Of a stretch of 64,000 nucleotides of DNA, positions 26,136-35,185 are shown one piece after another. Source of the DNA: an uncultured Gammaproteobacteria bacterium (GTDB lineage: Bacteria > Pseudomonadota > Gammaproteobacteria > Arenicellales > JAANXG01). Each line of letters opens with the position of its first letter. Position 1 is the first letter of the stretch. Made by a program: the position numbers and the translations under genes. The stretch is from assembly GCA_947259705.1 (NCBI GenBank), contig CAMYNL010000009.1, positions 114,650 to 178,649 of the forward strand, written 5' to 3'. The notes under the pieces were generated by a model. It had not been told where the DNA came from, searched no databases, and saw only the letters and a program-made list of their open reading frames with translations.

Positions 26136-27098
26136 GTGAGTTGCAAGACTGAGGACGGGGAGAAGTTGGTACTGCGACAGACGAGGACACGGCAGGCGAA
26201 GGGGATTCGACGTGCATCCTGCAAACTTGGGTCCGGCCGAGCGGCTGTTGGAAAGGCTGGCGTCGGTCTCGCCGTGGTGCTGCTCGTGAGTGGGTTGGCC
26301 CTGGGGCGCTCAGCATCGTCTGGATCGCCCGAGGCAGCGGCGACGAGGCCTCCGGATAGAAGTGGCATGGTTCGGATTCCAGCGGGAAAGTTCTGGTACG
26401 GATGCAAAGAGCAGGTGGATGGGGACTGCGACCCTGATGAGCAGCCCGGGCAATGGGTTGATTCTCCGGATTTCTGGATCGATCGGACGGAAGTGACCGT
26501 GGAGGCGTACCGCAGTTGCGCGTTGGCAAATGAATGCTCAACCGTGGGCTTGAGCATGCCTTTCTGGAAGGACGAGGAGAGACCGTTATGGACATGGGCC
26601 TGCAATTGGAGAAAGGAAGGCCGGGACAAGCACCCGATAAACTGCGTGGACTGGAATCAGGCCAAGACGTACTGCGAGTGGGCGGGAAAGCGTCTTCCGG
26701 CAGAGGAGGAGTGGGAGCGGGCCGCACGAGGTGCGGGCGGATGGAATTACCCATGGGGCAACGCCGGCTATGGGGAGGCCGGTCGCGTGGCGAATATCGC
26801 GGACGAGACCCTGGGTCGGGAGAGACCAAAGTGGCCGGTGGCCAAAGGCTACGATGACGGCTTCTACGCAATGGCGCCAGTGGGGAGCTTCCCCGGGGCA
26901 TCATCACCGGAGGGAGCTTTGGATATGCCGGGAAACGTGTGGGAGTGAACATCGAGCTGGTCTGACGCAAACCTCAAGTATCGCGTGGCGCGTGGCAGCT
27001 CATGGGCCAACGCCCCGCGGCTCGTGCGTGCATCGAATCGCTACCGGTTCGATCCGGCCTACCGAGGCGAGACCTTCGGTTTTCGTTGCGCTCAGTGA
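26136..27098 (+). pseudogene. SUMF1/FGE-type sulfatase-modifying-factor domain gene with internal TGA
   Basis: The frame encodes an N-terminal anchor (VGLAVVLLVSGLALG) and a formylglycine-generating-enzyme-like domain: MVRIPAGKFWYGC, IDRTEVTVEAYRSC, PINCVDWNQAKTYCEWAGK, RLPAEEEWERAARG. At 26946-26948 a TGA stands where the family has Trp (GNVWE-W-TSSW). The same frame then continues to the normal family end (RGSSWANAPRLVRASNRYR, TFGFRCAQ) and stops at 27096. So a single TGG-to-TGA change splits an otherwise complete 320-codon gene. It is called a pseudogene, though readthrough or a sequencing error would also fit. The GTG start at 26136 is uncertain. Confidence 0.75.
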
Positions 27099-27404
27099 AT
27101 TGCCTAGTGCTTATTCGGACAGCCAACTTTGGTAGGTACCACCCTCTCTGACAACATAGATGTGACACCAGCACCCCTTGGAATGAATATAGGGCAATGG
27201 AAGGTGGGAACCGATGGCGAGAGCAGGGAGATTCGATGACGTTGGATGGGACAGCGCACCCTGGAAGCTGTCTGCGCTGCTCACCCTGAGCGATTCGTAC
27301 GAGGGACCCTGAAATCCAGGCCACTTCCCGACGCGTTCTGGATCACCCCAGCCCCGACATCAAACACAGGAGGGATTGCTCACTGCATCGCAATCGTCGG
27401 TGTC
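27099..27404. other. Intergenic, no feature recognised
   Basis: About 300 bases between the convergent SUMF1-like gene and the unknown exported protein. I see no clear terminator hairpin and no gene. Confidence 0.5.
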
Positions 27405-28895
27405 TCAACGTCGTCGTCCTTGACAGATTCCGACCAGACCCAAGGTGGGTAGCCAATCCACGTACTCGGGTCTCGCGGGCAGCGCTGGAAGTGCCCCTGT
27501 AGTGGCTCCACTATAGCTCTCCAGCTCGCTGAACGAGTCGAAGGTCTGCACGCCCGGCGGTTGCATGCCTCTTGGCCCCACGAGTCGGTAGTTCATCGTC
27601 ACTGTTCCCGACGCGGGGGGATCCATACTGACGTGATAGCCCTGTTTCGAATCTCGCGCTGAAGCACAAGGAGTCCGGAGAAATGGCTTTGCGCCAACAA
27701 AATCCGACAATGGTTGAAGGCTGACGCGCTGTAACAGCCAGTACGGCGGATAGATGAGTCCAGCGCCCAGAGGGTCCACGACGGAATCCACCTCTTCACC
27801 AAGCCCGCTCTCCGCAATGTGTATCTGAACGTCGCCGGCATAGACAGTGTACTCAGGCACGAAGTAAAGAGGTGGTAACCGATAACGCAGCCAGGTCGCG
27901 GAGGGGGAACCGGGCCTCGCGACCGACCCCAGGGCGATCGTCTGCGATGCACCGGCCCGATGGTAGTCGACCTCCAGGTAGGCGGGTCCCGGCGGCAGAC
28001 CCGAAACGGTCGTGGCGAGGACAGCACTGAAGGAACGTCGGTCCGGAGAAATCGAACCGGTATCGAGTTTCAGCGGCACACGCACCCTTCCGAACTCGTC
28101 CTGCCCGCTGATTTGAGGATCCCTGTAGAATCCCGTGTAGACCACCAGCCTGACTGAATCGATCGATTTCACACCGGGAATCGCAAGTCCTGAGACCGAT
28201 ATGTTCGCCGCCGCACCCACCCGATACGCAGACCATGTCTTGTCGACCAGCTGCGACGAATACATCTCCGTGCCGAGGTTCGTCGTGATCTCGAGAGCGT
28301 CCCACGAAGGCCTCGGCCGTCTAGGCGGCGAATTCTGCATCGCTTGCCAACCGCCCGCGCGATTGCGTCTTTGCAAGGCGGCCTGGTGGTAGCGCTGCGA
28401 GAGCCGCTCCGGAGACGAGCCTTGTTGCCGGGTCCGCGCTCCGCTGTACGAGCCTTGGGCATCGAGGGCCTTCTTCGACGGCAGCAGAAGCGCGACGTGG
28501 ACCTCGTCCTCCTTAGATAAGATGAGCGCGAGCGGAAGCGGTGTTTCCACCTCGTCGTGACGCGTGGTCTCGGTTGCCAGCGTCAGCGGATCTGCGCCGC
28601 TTGCGGGATAGAGGCGCAGACGCGTACCCCCGGCGGTGACGGTGACTGCATAGAATCCCGGCTGCGCGAGCACGTGCTTTCCGTCTGGATCGGTAAAGTG
28701 GATGCTGCGCTCGAGGCGCACGGTCGTCGGACCCTCCCCGCCGGGTACGGTGGTCGGACTCTCCTCGCCGGGTGTTGTGGCGCTGGCTGTGAGAAGGAGG
28801 AGCAAGGCTGCAAGCATCACGCATCGTCGAGTCGTCGGCGTCCGTGCCTGGCCGGCGTTGTCACTGCGCCGGTCTGCTGGAAGATCGTGTTCCAT
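27405..28895 (-). CDS. Exported protein of unknown function
   Basis: About 496 residues from ATG 28895. An arginine-rich start is followed by a hydrophobic stretch (MLAALLLLLTASA), then a secreted, Pro/Thr/Gly-rich protein without cysteine haem motifs. A short early beta segment reads IHFTDPDGKHVLAQPGFYAV; a middle linker is rich in Gln and Arg; the C-terminal half is beta-like, with RLVVYTGFYRDPQ and YRLPPLYFVPEYTVYAGD. I do not recognise a family. Alternative starts are 28979 and 28820. It is the only gene here on the minus strand until 30.9 kb and is divergent from the hexahaem cytochrome gene. Confidence 0.55.
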   Translation of the reverse strand: MEHDLPADRRSDNAGQARTPTTRRCVMLAALLLLLTASATTPGEESPTTVPGGEGPTTVRLERSIHFTDPDGKHVLAQPGFYAVTVTAGGTRLRLYPASGADPLTLATETTRHDEVETPLPLALILSKEDEVHVALLLPSKKALDAQGSYSGARTRQQGSSPERLSQRYHQAALQRRNRAGGWQAMQNSPPRRPRPSWDALEITTNLGTEMYSSQLVDKTWSAYRVGAAANISVSGLAIPGVKSIDSVRLVVYTGFYRDPQISGQDEFGRVRVPLKLDTGSISPDRRSFSAVLATTVSGLPPGPAYLEVDYHRAGASQTIALGSVARPGSPSATWLRYRLPPLYFVPEYTVYAGDVQIHIAESGLGEEVDSVVDPLGAGLIYPPYWLLQRVSLQPLSDFVGAKPFLRTPCASARDSKQGYHVSMDPPASGTVTMNYRLVGPRGMQPPGVQTFDSFSELESYSGATTGALPALPARPEYVDWLPTLGLVGICQGRRR

Positions 28896-29253
28896 GCGTG
28901 ATCCGCGCCCAGAGACAAGCGCGGGGCACGGCTTTTTGTCAGGGCTAGGAAGCGCTGGCTCGGAATTAACGCATTGCATCGTGCAAGACTCGTTCCTGCT
29001 GGTTCTTCATTCGTAGACGGGGCCCATGAGAATCGAGGCCCAACGAAGGCCGGACGGTCACCTCCCGGTTCCAGGGCGCTTGGCAGTCGCTTCGCGTTCG
29101 CTGCATGCGAACTCCCTCCGTTCGATGGTAGTATTATAAGCCACGATTTCGGATTGCTTGTGTCGTTCCTGAAGAGCGCCGCGGCGCGGGCCACGGGTTC
29201 GACGGAGGACGCCCACGATACGAATGCCAGTCCAGGTATCAAGATGTGTGCTA

Positions 29254-30048
29254 ATGACCGCCCGCCTGTGCGCGGTCGTAACGGTGGCCCTCGTCGGCTG
29301 CGCTTCCCCAAGCGAGGACAGGGATGTGTCGCGCTCGGCCGATCCGAATGAGGGCCGGGTAGGTGGCCCCCCCTACAAGAGCTACGAGGCGCTCGCACAG
29401 GCACTGCCAAAGGACGCGATGGGGAACCTCGACTGGGACGCGGCGGTACGCGACGGTCTGCTCGATCCGCTGCCCGCGATCGACCCGGGCGCGTCGGGCA
29501 TGCTTTCGCTGCCCCTCGACGTGCCGCTCGACCCCCACATACCAGGGCTGGAAGTCGTCTTCTCCCATGAGACTCACACGTATTGGCTGAGCTGCGACGG
29601 CTGTCATCCCTCCATCTTCGCAATGCAAGCGGGGGCCAATCCCATCACGATGGAGAAGATCTACCAGGGTGAGTACTGCGGACGCTGCCATGGGACCGTC
29701 GCCTTTGCAGCTGACACCGGCTGCTCGCGCTGTCACGAGCGACTCGCGGTCAAGGCCGTCCTGCTTGCCACGGAGGCGACAGACGAGGTCCTGGGCGACA
29801 TTGTGATGGACCGACACTCGAGCGCGAACTACCAACCTGCGGTCGTGTTTCGCCACTGGAAGCACCGCAGGCACTTTAGGTGTTCGGCCTGCCATCCAGG
29901 CGTATTCGAGATGCGGGCCGGGGCCAATGACAACACCATGGACGCCCTGCTGGCTGGTGAGTCTTGCGCACGCTGCCACGACGGTCTGAGGGCCTTCGGC
30001 GTTGCCCTCGAGACCTGTTCTGACTGCCACTCAGGGGAGGGCCCGTAA
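29254..30048 (+). CDS. Hexahaem c7-type cytochrome lipoprotein
   Basis: A 264-residue lipoprotein (lipobox VALVGC) with six CxxCH motifs in two c7-like triplets: CDGCH, CGRCH, CSRCH and CSACH, CARCH, CSDCH. Extra histidines before the first and fourth haems (FSHETHTYW; FRHWKHRRHF) fit bis-His ligation. The leader PKDAMGNLDWDAAV is shared with the octahaem protein at 31692-33305, whose two end thirds align with this protein. The ATG at 29254 puts the lipobox at the expected place; 29224 is an alternative. It probably transfers electrons at the outer face of a membrane. The next gene overlaps its stop. Confidence 0.8.
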   Translation: MTARLCAVVTVALVGCASPSEDRDVSRSADPNEGRVGGPPYKSYEALAQALPKDAMGNLDWDAAVRDGLLDPLPAIDPGASGMLSLPLDVPLDPHIPGLEVVFSHETHTYWLSCDGCHPSIFAMQAGANPITMEKIYQGEYCGRCHGTVAFAADTGCSRCHERLAVKAVLLATEATDEVLGDIVMDRHSSANYQPAVVFRHWKHRRHFRCSACHPGVFEMRAGANDNTMDALLAGESCARCHDGLRAFGVALETCSDCHSGEGP

Positions 30049-30854
30049 TGCTGGCTAGAATTCGAGCTATGTCGACTCGCCACTTGTTCCACAGATCTCG
30101 CATCGGTCCGCGAATGCTCCTCGTTCTGGCGATGGTCTGCGCTGGGACGATCATTCCACGTGGTGCTCTGCCGGAGCTCAGGCCCCTTGTTCGAGACATG
30201 CTCGAGAACCTAGGAGACATCGACGATATCGGGGTGGGCGTGGCCTTGGACGAGTTCGGGCGGGTTGGCGCTGCAGCTCAGGATCTCCAATCGCGGGCGA
30301 GCGCGATGAAGCTCCACGGCCAGGCGCCGCCGGGGTTTGACAAACAAAACGCCCCGGTATGGGATGCCTTCCTCACGGCCCAGGAAACCGCTGCGCTCGC
30401 CGTGCTCACGGCGGCGAAGGAGGAGGACGGTGATGCGGTCATGGGGGCCGTTCAGGAGATGTTCCAGAATGCCTGTCTCCCCTGTCACGCCGCCTTCCGT
30501 GAGCCCCAGCAGCGGCTTTCCGGCTCGGTGCTCTTCATGTCCAGCTTCCTCGCCGCCTGGCGGGACATGAACCGGGGCCTAACCCTCCGCGATTTCGCGC
30601 TCATTGGCCGCCGGGCCCGCGAACTCGAGGCGATGGCAAAGACGCTCTCGTGGGACCAGGTGATCCAGAGTGCCTTCGCGATACAGAGCGCGGCGGATCG
30701 CAAGCTCTTCCGGCAGTTCGTCCATCAAATCGTCGTGATTTCTTCGCGTATCGACGACGCCGCGCAATCCGAGGACGCTAGCAAGGTAGTAGAAGCCTCC
30801 CGCCAGCTGTGGACCAACGGCTGCATCGCCTGCCATCAGCGGTTCCGCAAGTGA
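30048..30854 (+). CDS. Duplicated cytochrome c-prime-like dihaem protein
   Basis: A 268-residue exported protein with hydrophobic leader MLLVLAMVCAG. It has two haem motifs, CLPCH near residue 144 and CIACH six residues from the C terminus. Each closes a mostly helical segment of about 110 residues, the layout of class II (c-prime) cytochromes, where the haem lies at the end of a four-helix bundle. So the protein looks like two c-prime domains in tandem. It overlaps the hexahaem gene upstream, and the two are presumably co-expressed. An ATG at 30069 is an alternative start. Confidence 0.7.
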   Translation: MLARIRAMSTRHLFHRSRIGPRMLLVLAMVCAGTIIPRGALPELRPLVRDMLENLGDIDDIGVGVALDEFGRVGAAAQDLQSRASAMKLHGQAPPGFDKQNAPVWDAFLTAQETAALAVLTAAKEEDGDAVMGAVQEMFQNACLPCHAAFREPQQRLSGSVLFMSSFLAAWRDMNRGLTLRDFALIGRRARELEAMAKTLSWDQVIQSAFAIQSAADRKLFRQFVHQIVVISSRIDDAAQSEDASKVVEASRQLWTNGCIACHQRFRK

Positions 30855-30899
30855 CGCCCAGTCTAGCGCGGCTCCCAGCGACCATATGAGCAATGCGCG

Positions 30900-31688
30900 C
30901 TAGAACCCTCCCGAGGCGAAGGTCTTCACATAATGAACCAACGCCCAGCGGTCGCGAGGGGAAAGTGCGGACCAAGCCGGCATTGCGGTCCCCTTGATTC
31001 CCAGGCTTAAGGTACGGTAGAGACCGATGTCGATCGCCTCGATGTCGCTCGCGACGAGTTGCTTGAAAGTCCGGCCGGTGAAGTCTCTGGGCTTTGGATT
31101 CAAGAAAGGAGCGAAGCGACCATTCCCTCTCCCGTTCTTCCCGTGGCAGCCCGCACAGAGGCCCTGAAACAGGCTCTCCCCGTGCTTGCGAAGCTCCGGT
31201 GATCCGGGCACCGGTGCTTCTCGCGCCTTGGCGAAGTCAGTCTCTGCCGCTGCTCTTCCCGGGCGCACGAGCTTGTCGTGACAACGCCAACAGTCCGTCT
31301 CGACGGCAAAGGTCGTCTTGCCGTGACAGCGGCCGCACGACTCCCCTGCGAAGATCTCCAGCATCCCCGTCCCCTGCGAGGACGCGCCTGGATGGCAATC
31401 CGAGCAATTAATCCACCGCGTGTGCTTGGTATGAGAGAACTGAGTATTGAAGAAGGGCGCAGTTGACGGGATGAACTGCACGTCTAGGTCGATGACGAGC
31501 TGAGCGAGGCGAACAACGGGAGCACGCGGTGTAGCTGTCGTCCTTGTCTCAGCGCGGGTCCCGATTGCTTCTTTGAAGCGGGAAGCCCCTTCAGTCGTCG
31601 TCAGAGCGTAGCTGGAGGTCGCGTAGCCGACCAGCATGAAGGCGCAAAAGGAGACGAGGCCTGCTGCGGCACCTGTTGTTGTCTTCAC
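30900..31688 (-). CDS. Tetrahaem cytochrome: c7-like triplet plus class I domain
   Basis: A 262-residue exported protein starting at GTG 31688. After the signal peptide there is a c7-like triplet (CSDCH, CGRCH, CWRCH) introduced by FSHTKHTRW, and then a class I cytochrome c domain (CAGCH, PKPRDFTGRTF, distal Met in GTAMPAWSALS). The same order forms the first half of the octahaem protein encoded three bases upstream in the same operon, so the pair looks like a duplication with loss. Soluble periplasmic location is likely. It ends convergently with the c-prime gene. Confidence 0.8.
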   Translation of the reverse strand: MKTTTGAAAGLVSFCAFMLVGYATSSYALTTTEGASRFKEAIGTRAETRTTATPRAPVVRLAQLVIDLDVQFIPSTAPFFNTQFSHTKHTRWINCSDCHPGASSQGTGMLEIFAGESCGRCHGKTTFAVETDCWRCHDKLVRPGRAAAETDFAKAREAPVPGSPELRKHGESLFQGLCAGCHGKNGRGNGRFAPFLNPKPRDFTGRTFKQLVASDIEAIDIGLYRTLSLGIKGTAMPAWSALSPRDRWALVHYVKTFASGGF

Positions 31689-31691
31689 AAG

Positions 31692-33305
31692 TTAGTATGC
31701 GGCACTATGACAGCGGATGCAGTTATTGAGGCCAGGGGCCCAGGCGATATAACCGTTGTGACACCTTCCGCACCACTCCTGCGCCATAATCTCGGTCATC
31801 GAAATTGGATTCGACCCCCTCTTCATGCGGAAGATGGCTGGATGGCACGCGGAACACTTGAACCGGAGCCGGTGGAACCAGTGCGGGAACACCGCGGCAG
31901 GCGTTCCCCCCTCGCGGGCCCACTTGCGCGGGAATTGAATGTCGCCCTTAATGCCGAAGCCTTTCTGCTCTTTGGCCAGATAGCGCACGAAGTATGTGAC
32001 GGCCCACAGCTGCTCTTCTTCCAGTACGTCGCCAAACGAGGGCATCGGTGTTCCGTCCAGACCGGTGGCGACGGTTCTATAGATGTCCTCGTCTGTGTTT
32101 CCAACCTTGAAGACCCCCTGGGTGAAGTCAGCGGGCCGGATCGGGAATCCCCAGTCGTCCTCAAGTGTACCTGCCGCCGCCCCGTCGCCCCTTCCGAGGG
32201 ATCCATGGCAATCCCAGCACTTGTTTTCCGCAAACATCTCGGCGCCCAGCGCGAGCAACTTGGAATCCACGGGAGGGGGCTCCGGGATCTCGATCGGATC
32301 CTCTGGCTCTTCCTCCTCGAAGACCTCGGAGAAGGTCTTCACGTAGTGGACGAGCGCCCAGCGGTCTCGGCTGGGGAGCACGAACCAAGCCGGCATACTC
32401 GATTTCTTGACCCCGATTGTAATGGTCCGGTAGAGATCGATGTCGACGGGAAGCGAGCCGCTCTCCGTGGTGCGGAACTTGTAGGTGCCCTCTGTGAAGT
32501 CTCTGGGCTTGGGATCCATGAACCGGGCAAAGTCCCCTTCGCCGTCCCCCTCCTCGCCGTGGCAGAGTATGCAGAGCGTTTCGTAGAGCTCCTGTCCCCG
32601 CTCGACGAGTTCAGGCGTTGCCGGGACCGGGGCCTCCTGAGCCTCGGCCAAATCGGCCTGGGCCACTTGCTCCTGGGGATAGCGGAGGTTGACGTGGCAG
32701 CGTGAGCACCCCTTCTCGGGGAGGAAGGAGACCTTTCCGTGACACTTCCCGCAATAGTCCCCGTCGAGGATCGCCTCCATCCCCGCCCCCCGCTTCCCGA
32801 CGATCCATGGATGGCAGCTCGAACAGTTCAGCCACGACAAGTGACTGGAGTGCGGGAAGCGAACCTCGAAGAAGGGGGCGTCCTTGGGAACCAGCTTCAC
32901 GTCCTGTTCGAGCAACAGCTTGAGGTCGAGAAGGAGGGGGGTATCCCCGCTCTCATTCAGCCTTAACACCAAGGAATCCAGCCCGAGAGGCGCCTGCGGC
33001 GGTGCGGACGGCAGACTTGGGCGGGGGGAGATCACGCCCTCTTTCACCGCCCGTATCCAGTCTACACCGCCGGATCCATCCTTTGGAAGCAACGCGCGGA
33101 GTTCCTCCCAGTCGTTGACCTGCTCTGCCTGTAGTCCAGACGTTGCCGGAGTGATGGGAGGTGGATCCATCCCCCCGCCGAATGCAGTCTCCCTCTTTGG
33201 CGGCGGGACGCCGCCGTAGTCGGCGAAGACGAGACTGGCCAGCGAGAGGGCCACCAACGGTAGCAGGATTCGACCGACAGGATACTTCACGGTATTCCAT
33301 CCCAT
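31692..33305 (-). CDS. Octahaem cytochrome c: c7 triplet - two class I domains - c7 triplet
   Basis: A 537-residue exported protein with eight CxxCH motifs in order CSSCH, CGKCH, CSRCH, CILCH, CWDCH, CSACH, CGRCH, CIRCH. The first three and last three form c7-like triplets that align with the two halves of the hexahaem lipoprotein at 29254. Between them sit two class I domains that align with haem domains 2 and 3 of the oxidase-linked trihaem protein (shared pattern DFT.GTYKFRTT and FxENKCW-CHG). The acidic linker EEEEPEDP is also shared. It is plausibly a molecular wire between c7 donors and the terminal oxidase. The start at ATG 33305 gives a normal signal peptide. Confidence 0.8.
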   Translation of the reverse strand: MGWNTVKYPVGRILLPLVALSLASLVFADYGGVPPPKRETAFGGGMDPPPITPATSGLQAEQVNDWEELRALLPKDGSGGVDWIRAVKEGVISPRPSLPSAPPQAPLGLDSLVLRLNESGDTPLLLDLKLLLEQDVKLVPKDAPFFEVRFPHSSHLSWLNCSSCHPWIVGKRGAGMEAILDGDYCGKCHGKVSFLPEKGCSRCHVNLRYPQEQVAQADLAEAQEAPVPATPELVERGQELYETLCILCHGEEGDGEGDFARFMDPKPRDFTEGTYKFRTTESGSLPVDIDLYRTITIGVKKSSMPAWFVLPSRDRWALVHYVKTFSEVFEEEEPEDPIEIPEPPPVDSKLLALGAEMFAENKCWDCHGSLGRGDGAAAGTLEDDWGFPIRPADFTQGVFKVGNTDEDIYRTVATGLDGTPMPSFGDVLEEEQLWAVTYFVRYLAKEQKGFGIKGDIQFPRKWAREGGTPAAVFPHWFHRLRFKCSACHPAIFRMKRGSNPISMTEIMAQEWCGRCHNGYIAWAPGLNNCIRCHSAAY

Positions 33306-33511
33306 CGCACAGCGGTTGAATTCGCCTGGAATATTCGGCCTATGAGGCCAGGGCCTCTAAGCGATTCCATCTGGGCCACCTTCTCAAGTTCACGGGAGCG
33401 CCCCTGCGCGCAAGCATAGGGGCACTCCGGAAGGTGAGTCATGCGTCCCTCACTTGTCACACCAGCATGGACAGGAGGCCCCCTGAGGCAGCAGGCGATC
33501 CAGTCTGGAAC

Positions 33512-34267
33512 TCAGAAGGTGTGATCAACAGTAGCGGTCTTGCCTGCTTCCACCGTCACGTCCACTGTCTTCTCGCCCAGTGCCTCGTGCCAGATCGTCA
33601 GCTTGTAACTGCCGGCGGGCACATCGCTCAACTCGAAGCCCCCGTCGCTGCCGGTCACCACTGCGTAGGGATGGTTGACGACCCAGACCCAGGCCTGCAT
33701 GAAATCGTGAGCGTCGCACTGCAACGAGAGCAGTCCTCCTTTCCTGAGGATCTTCTTCTTGCTGATCTCCAGTCCCTTTTTGGGAAGCGCCAGGTTGATG
33801 ACGTTCTTCTTCTTCTTGCCATCGGTGAGGTAGAAGTGCGAGTTGTGGAGCAGCGGGTCGTCGTTGCGGACCTTCATCAAGGCGCCTTTACGTGCGACCG
33901 TGACGTGAGGCGCGAATTTGCAGTCCTTATTGGTGATCACGGGGTCGTCCTTCGACGCGAAGTCTTTGCCCTCGGTGATTCCCTCGATCTTCACCACGGT
34001 GTTCTTGAGCCCACCATCGCCGCCGATGATGTACTTCTCCGCAGGCAGTGAGTCGCCGCAGTGGCTGTTGTCCTTGCTAACCTTAACTGTCTCGTCCTGC
34101 TTGGGACTGGCCTTGATAGTGCCCTTGATGCTGCCCCCGTTGGTGACCGCACCCGCGGTATATTTGGGTGCTTTCTTTGCCGCCGAGGCCGGCGCGGCGC
34201 AGAAGCACAAGGCCACGAGAGCAGTGAGAATGGAGCGGGTAATTCGAGGTGAGAGATTACGATACAT
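33512..34267 (-). CDS. Exported cupredoxin/CarbopepD_reg protein 3
   Basis: A 251-residue secreted protein; the start at 34267 is fixed by a strong SD (AGGAGGAAAA) and a signal peptide (SILTALVALCFCAAPASA). It aligns along its whole length with the 25047 protein: RNDDPLLHNSHFY, SLQCDAHDFMQAWVWV and the C-terminal YAVVTGSDGGFELSDVPAG. The N terminus is rich in Lys. The C-x2-H-x2-M cluster and upstream His suggest copper, which is an inference. It lies alone upstream of the multihaem genes on the same strand. Confidence 0.75.
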   Translation of the reverse strand: MYRNLSPRITRSILTALVALCFCAAPASAAKKAPKYTAGAVTNGGSIKGTIKASPKQDETVKVSKDNSHCGDSLPAEKYIIGGDGGLKNTVVKIEGITEGKDFASKDDPVITNKDCKFAPHVTVARKGALMKVRNDDPLLHNSHFYLTDGKKKKNVINLALPKKGLEISKKKILRKGGLLSLQCDAHDFMQAWVWVVNHPYAVVTGSDGGFELSDVPAGSYKLTIWHEALGEKTVDVTVEAGKTATVDHTF

Positions 34268-34353
34268 AAGTTTTCCTCCTAGTGACGCGTTTCTTGATTG
34301 CCGTCTCTGCGACGTAAACTGGCAACAATGTGGAAAATCCACTGTTCGAATTA

Positions 34354-34539
34354 TTAACGGTACGGTTCGTGCGCGCGAATATAAAAATGGAAAATCTCCT
34401 TCAACGTTCCTCCCTTCGACCGAGGAGCGCCGCAGACGCCGTCGACGTGATCGAGGATTCCGATCTGCACGTCGCGCGGAAGCGTCTCGAGCTGTTTCTC
34501 GGCCGAGCCCCGGAAGCTCGCCCTCCAGGCCAAGCCCAC
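34354..34539 (-). pseudogene. ParE/RelE-type toxin, truncated
   Basis: Starts GTG at 34539 and reads WRASFRGSAEKQLETLPRDVQIGILDHVD, the beginning of a ParE/RelE toxin. It loses similarity about 55 residues in, before the core beta-sheet and C-terminal catalytic residues. About 30 residues are missing. Confidence 0.6.
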
Positions 34540-34555
34540 GTCTCACCTAGGAGAT

Positions 34556-34760
34556 GTCGACCTCGTCTTCTTCCTTCTCGAGGCGCGTGAGCGCGATGCG
34601 ATAGGTCCTCGCACTGATCCAGGTACTCCTCGATGGCCCGGTCGATGGCCCGGCGGATGAGCCAGGCCTTGGTCCGGCCGATCGAGTGGGCGAGCTGCTC
34701 GAGGCGCTCTTCAGTCTTCGGATCCAGTCGAAGCGACGTTGCTGCTGCGGTACCCGTCGA
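34556..34760 (-). pseudogene. Ribbon-helix-helix antitoxin with frameshift
   Basis: The minus strand encodes TSLRLDPKTEERLEQLAHSI and TKAWLIRRAIDRAIEEYLDQ, a CopG/RHH antitoxin. After CED the frame is lost, and the expected ending RIALTRLEKEEDEVDIS is found one base out of frame, stopping just before the toxin remnant. One extra base near 34595-34600 explains it. Confidence 0.6.
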
Positions 34761-34799
34761 GGGTTCTGCGCATGCAACGTTCAATATAACACGGCCAGA

Positions 34800-35127
34800 C
34801 TCACCGTGGGTGTTCTGCCACAAGGATGGGTCACCGATACGGGATGTGAGAAAGAGTTTCGGCTCGACTTGTCGCAAGGCTGGAATCGATGACTTTCATC
34901 CCCACGATCTGCGGCACACCTGCGCGGCTTGGCTGGTACAGCAAGGCGTGCCGATCAGGGACGTGTCGGAACTGTTGCGGCACTCGGACATCCGGATAAC
35001 GATGCGTTACGCGCATCTGGCGCCGGAAAATGTTCGAAGGGCGGTGACCAAACTGGAGTCAATGACGGTTCCATCGTCACACTGTAGTCACACTGGAGCT
35101 AGAGAAAGGGTTGTAAAGGTGGTGTAA
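34800..35127 (+). pseudogene. Tyrosine integrase, C-terminal fragment next to att
   Basis: The last roughly 108 codons of a phage-type tyrosine recombinase: the HxxR box HDLRHTCAAWLV, then LLRHSDIRITMRYAH with the presumed nucleophile Tyr, ending in ENVRRAVTKLE and a 3' extension. The N-terminal and core-binding domains and the first catalytic Arg are absent. It ends 16 bases before a tRNA-Pro 3' repeat, the standard place for an island integrase. Confidence 0.8.
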
Positions 35128-35142
35128 GTCTTTGATTTACTG

Positions 35143-35185
35143 GTCGGGGTGAGTGGATTCGAACCACCGCCCCCTGCCTCCCGAA
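35143..35185 (-). repeat. att-like tRNA-Pro 3' fragment (middle copy)
   Basis: Forty-three bases match the tRNA-Pro(CGG) 3' half with one mismatch. The similarity to the 41.7 kb locus continues upstream through the integrase end (ggtggtgta, then gtctttgatt). No tRNA 5' half follows. Confidence 0.85.

Noticed and set aside
26946..26948. TGA as selenocysteine or as a reassigned Trp codon
   Set aside because: No SECIS-like hairpin is evident after the TGA, and TGA ends many intact genes here, so a nonsense change is the simplest reading.
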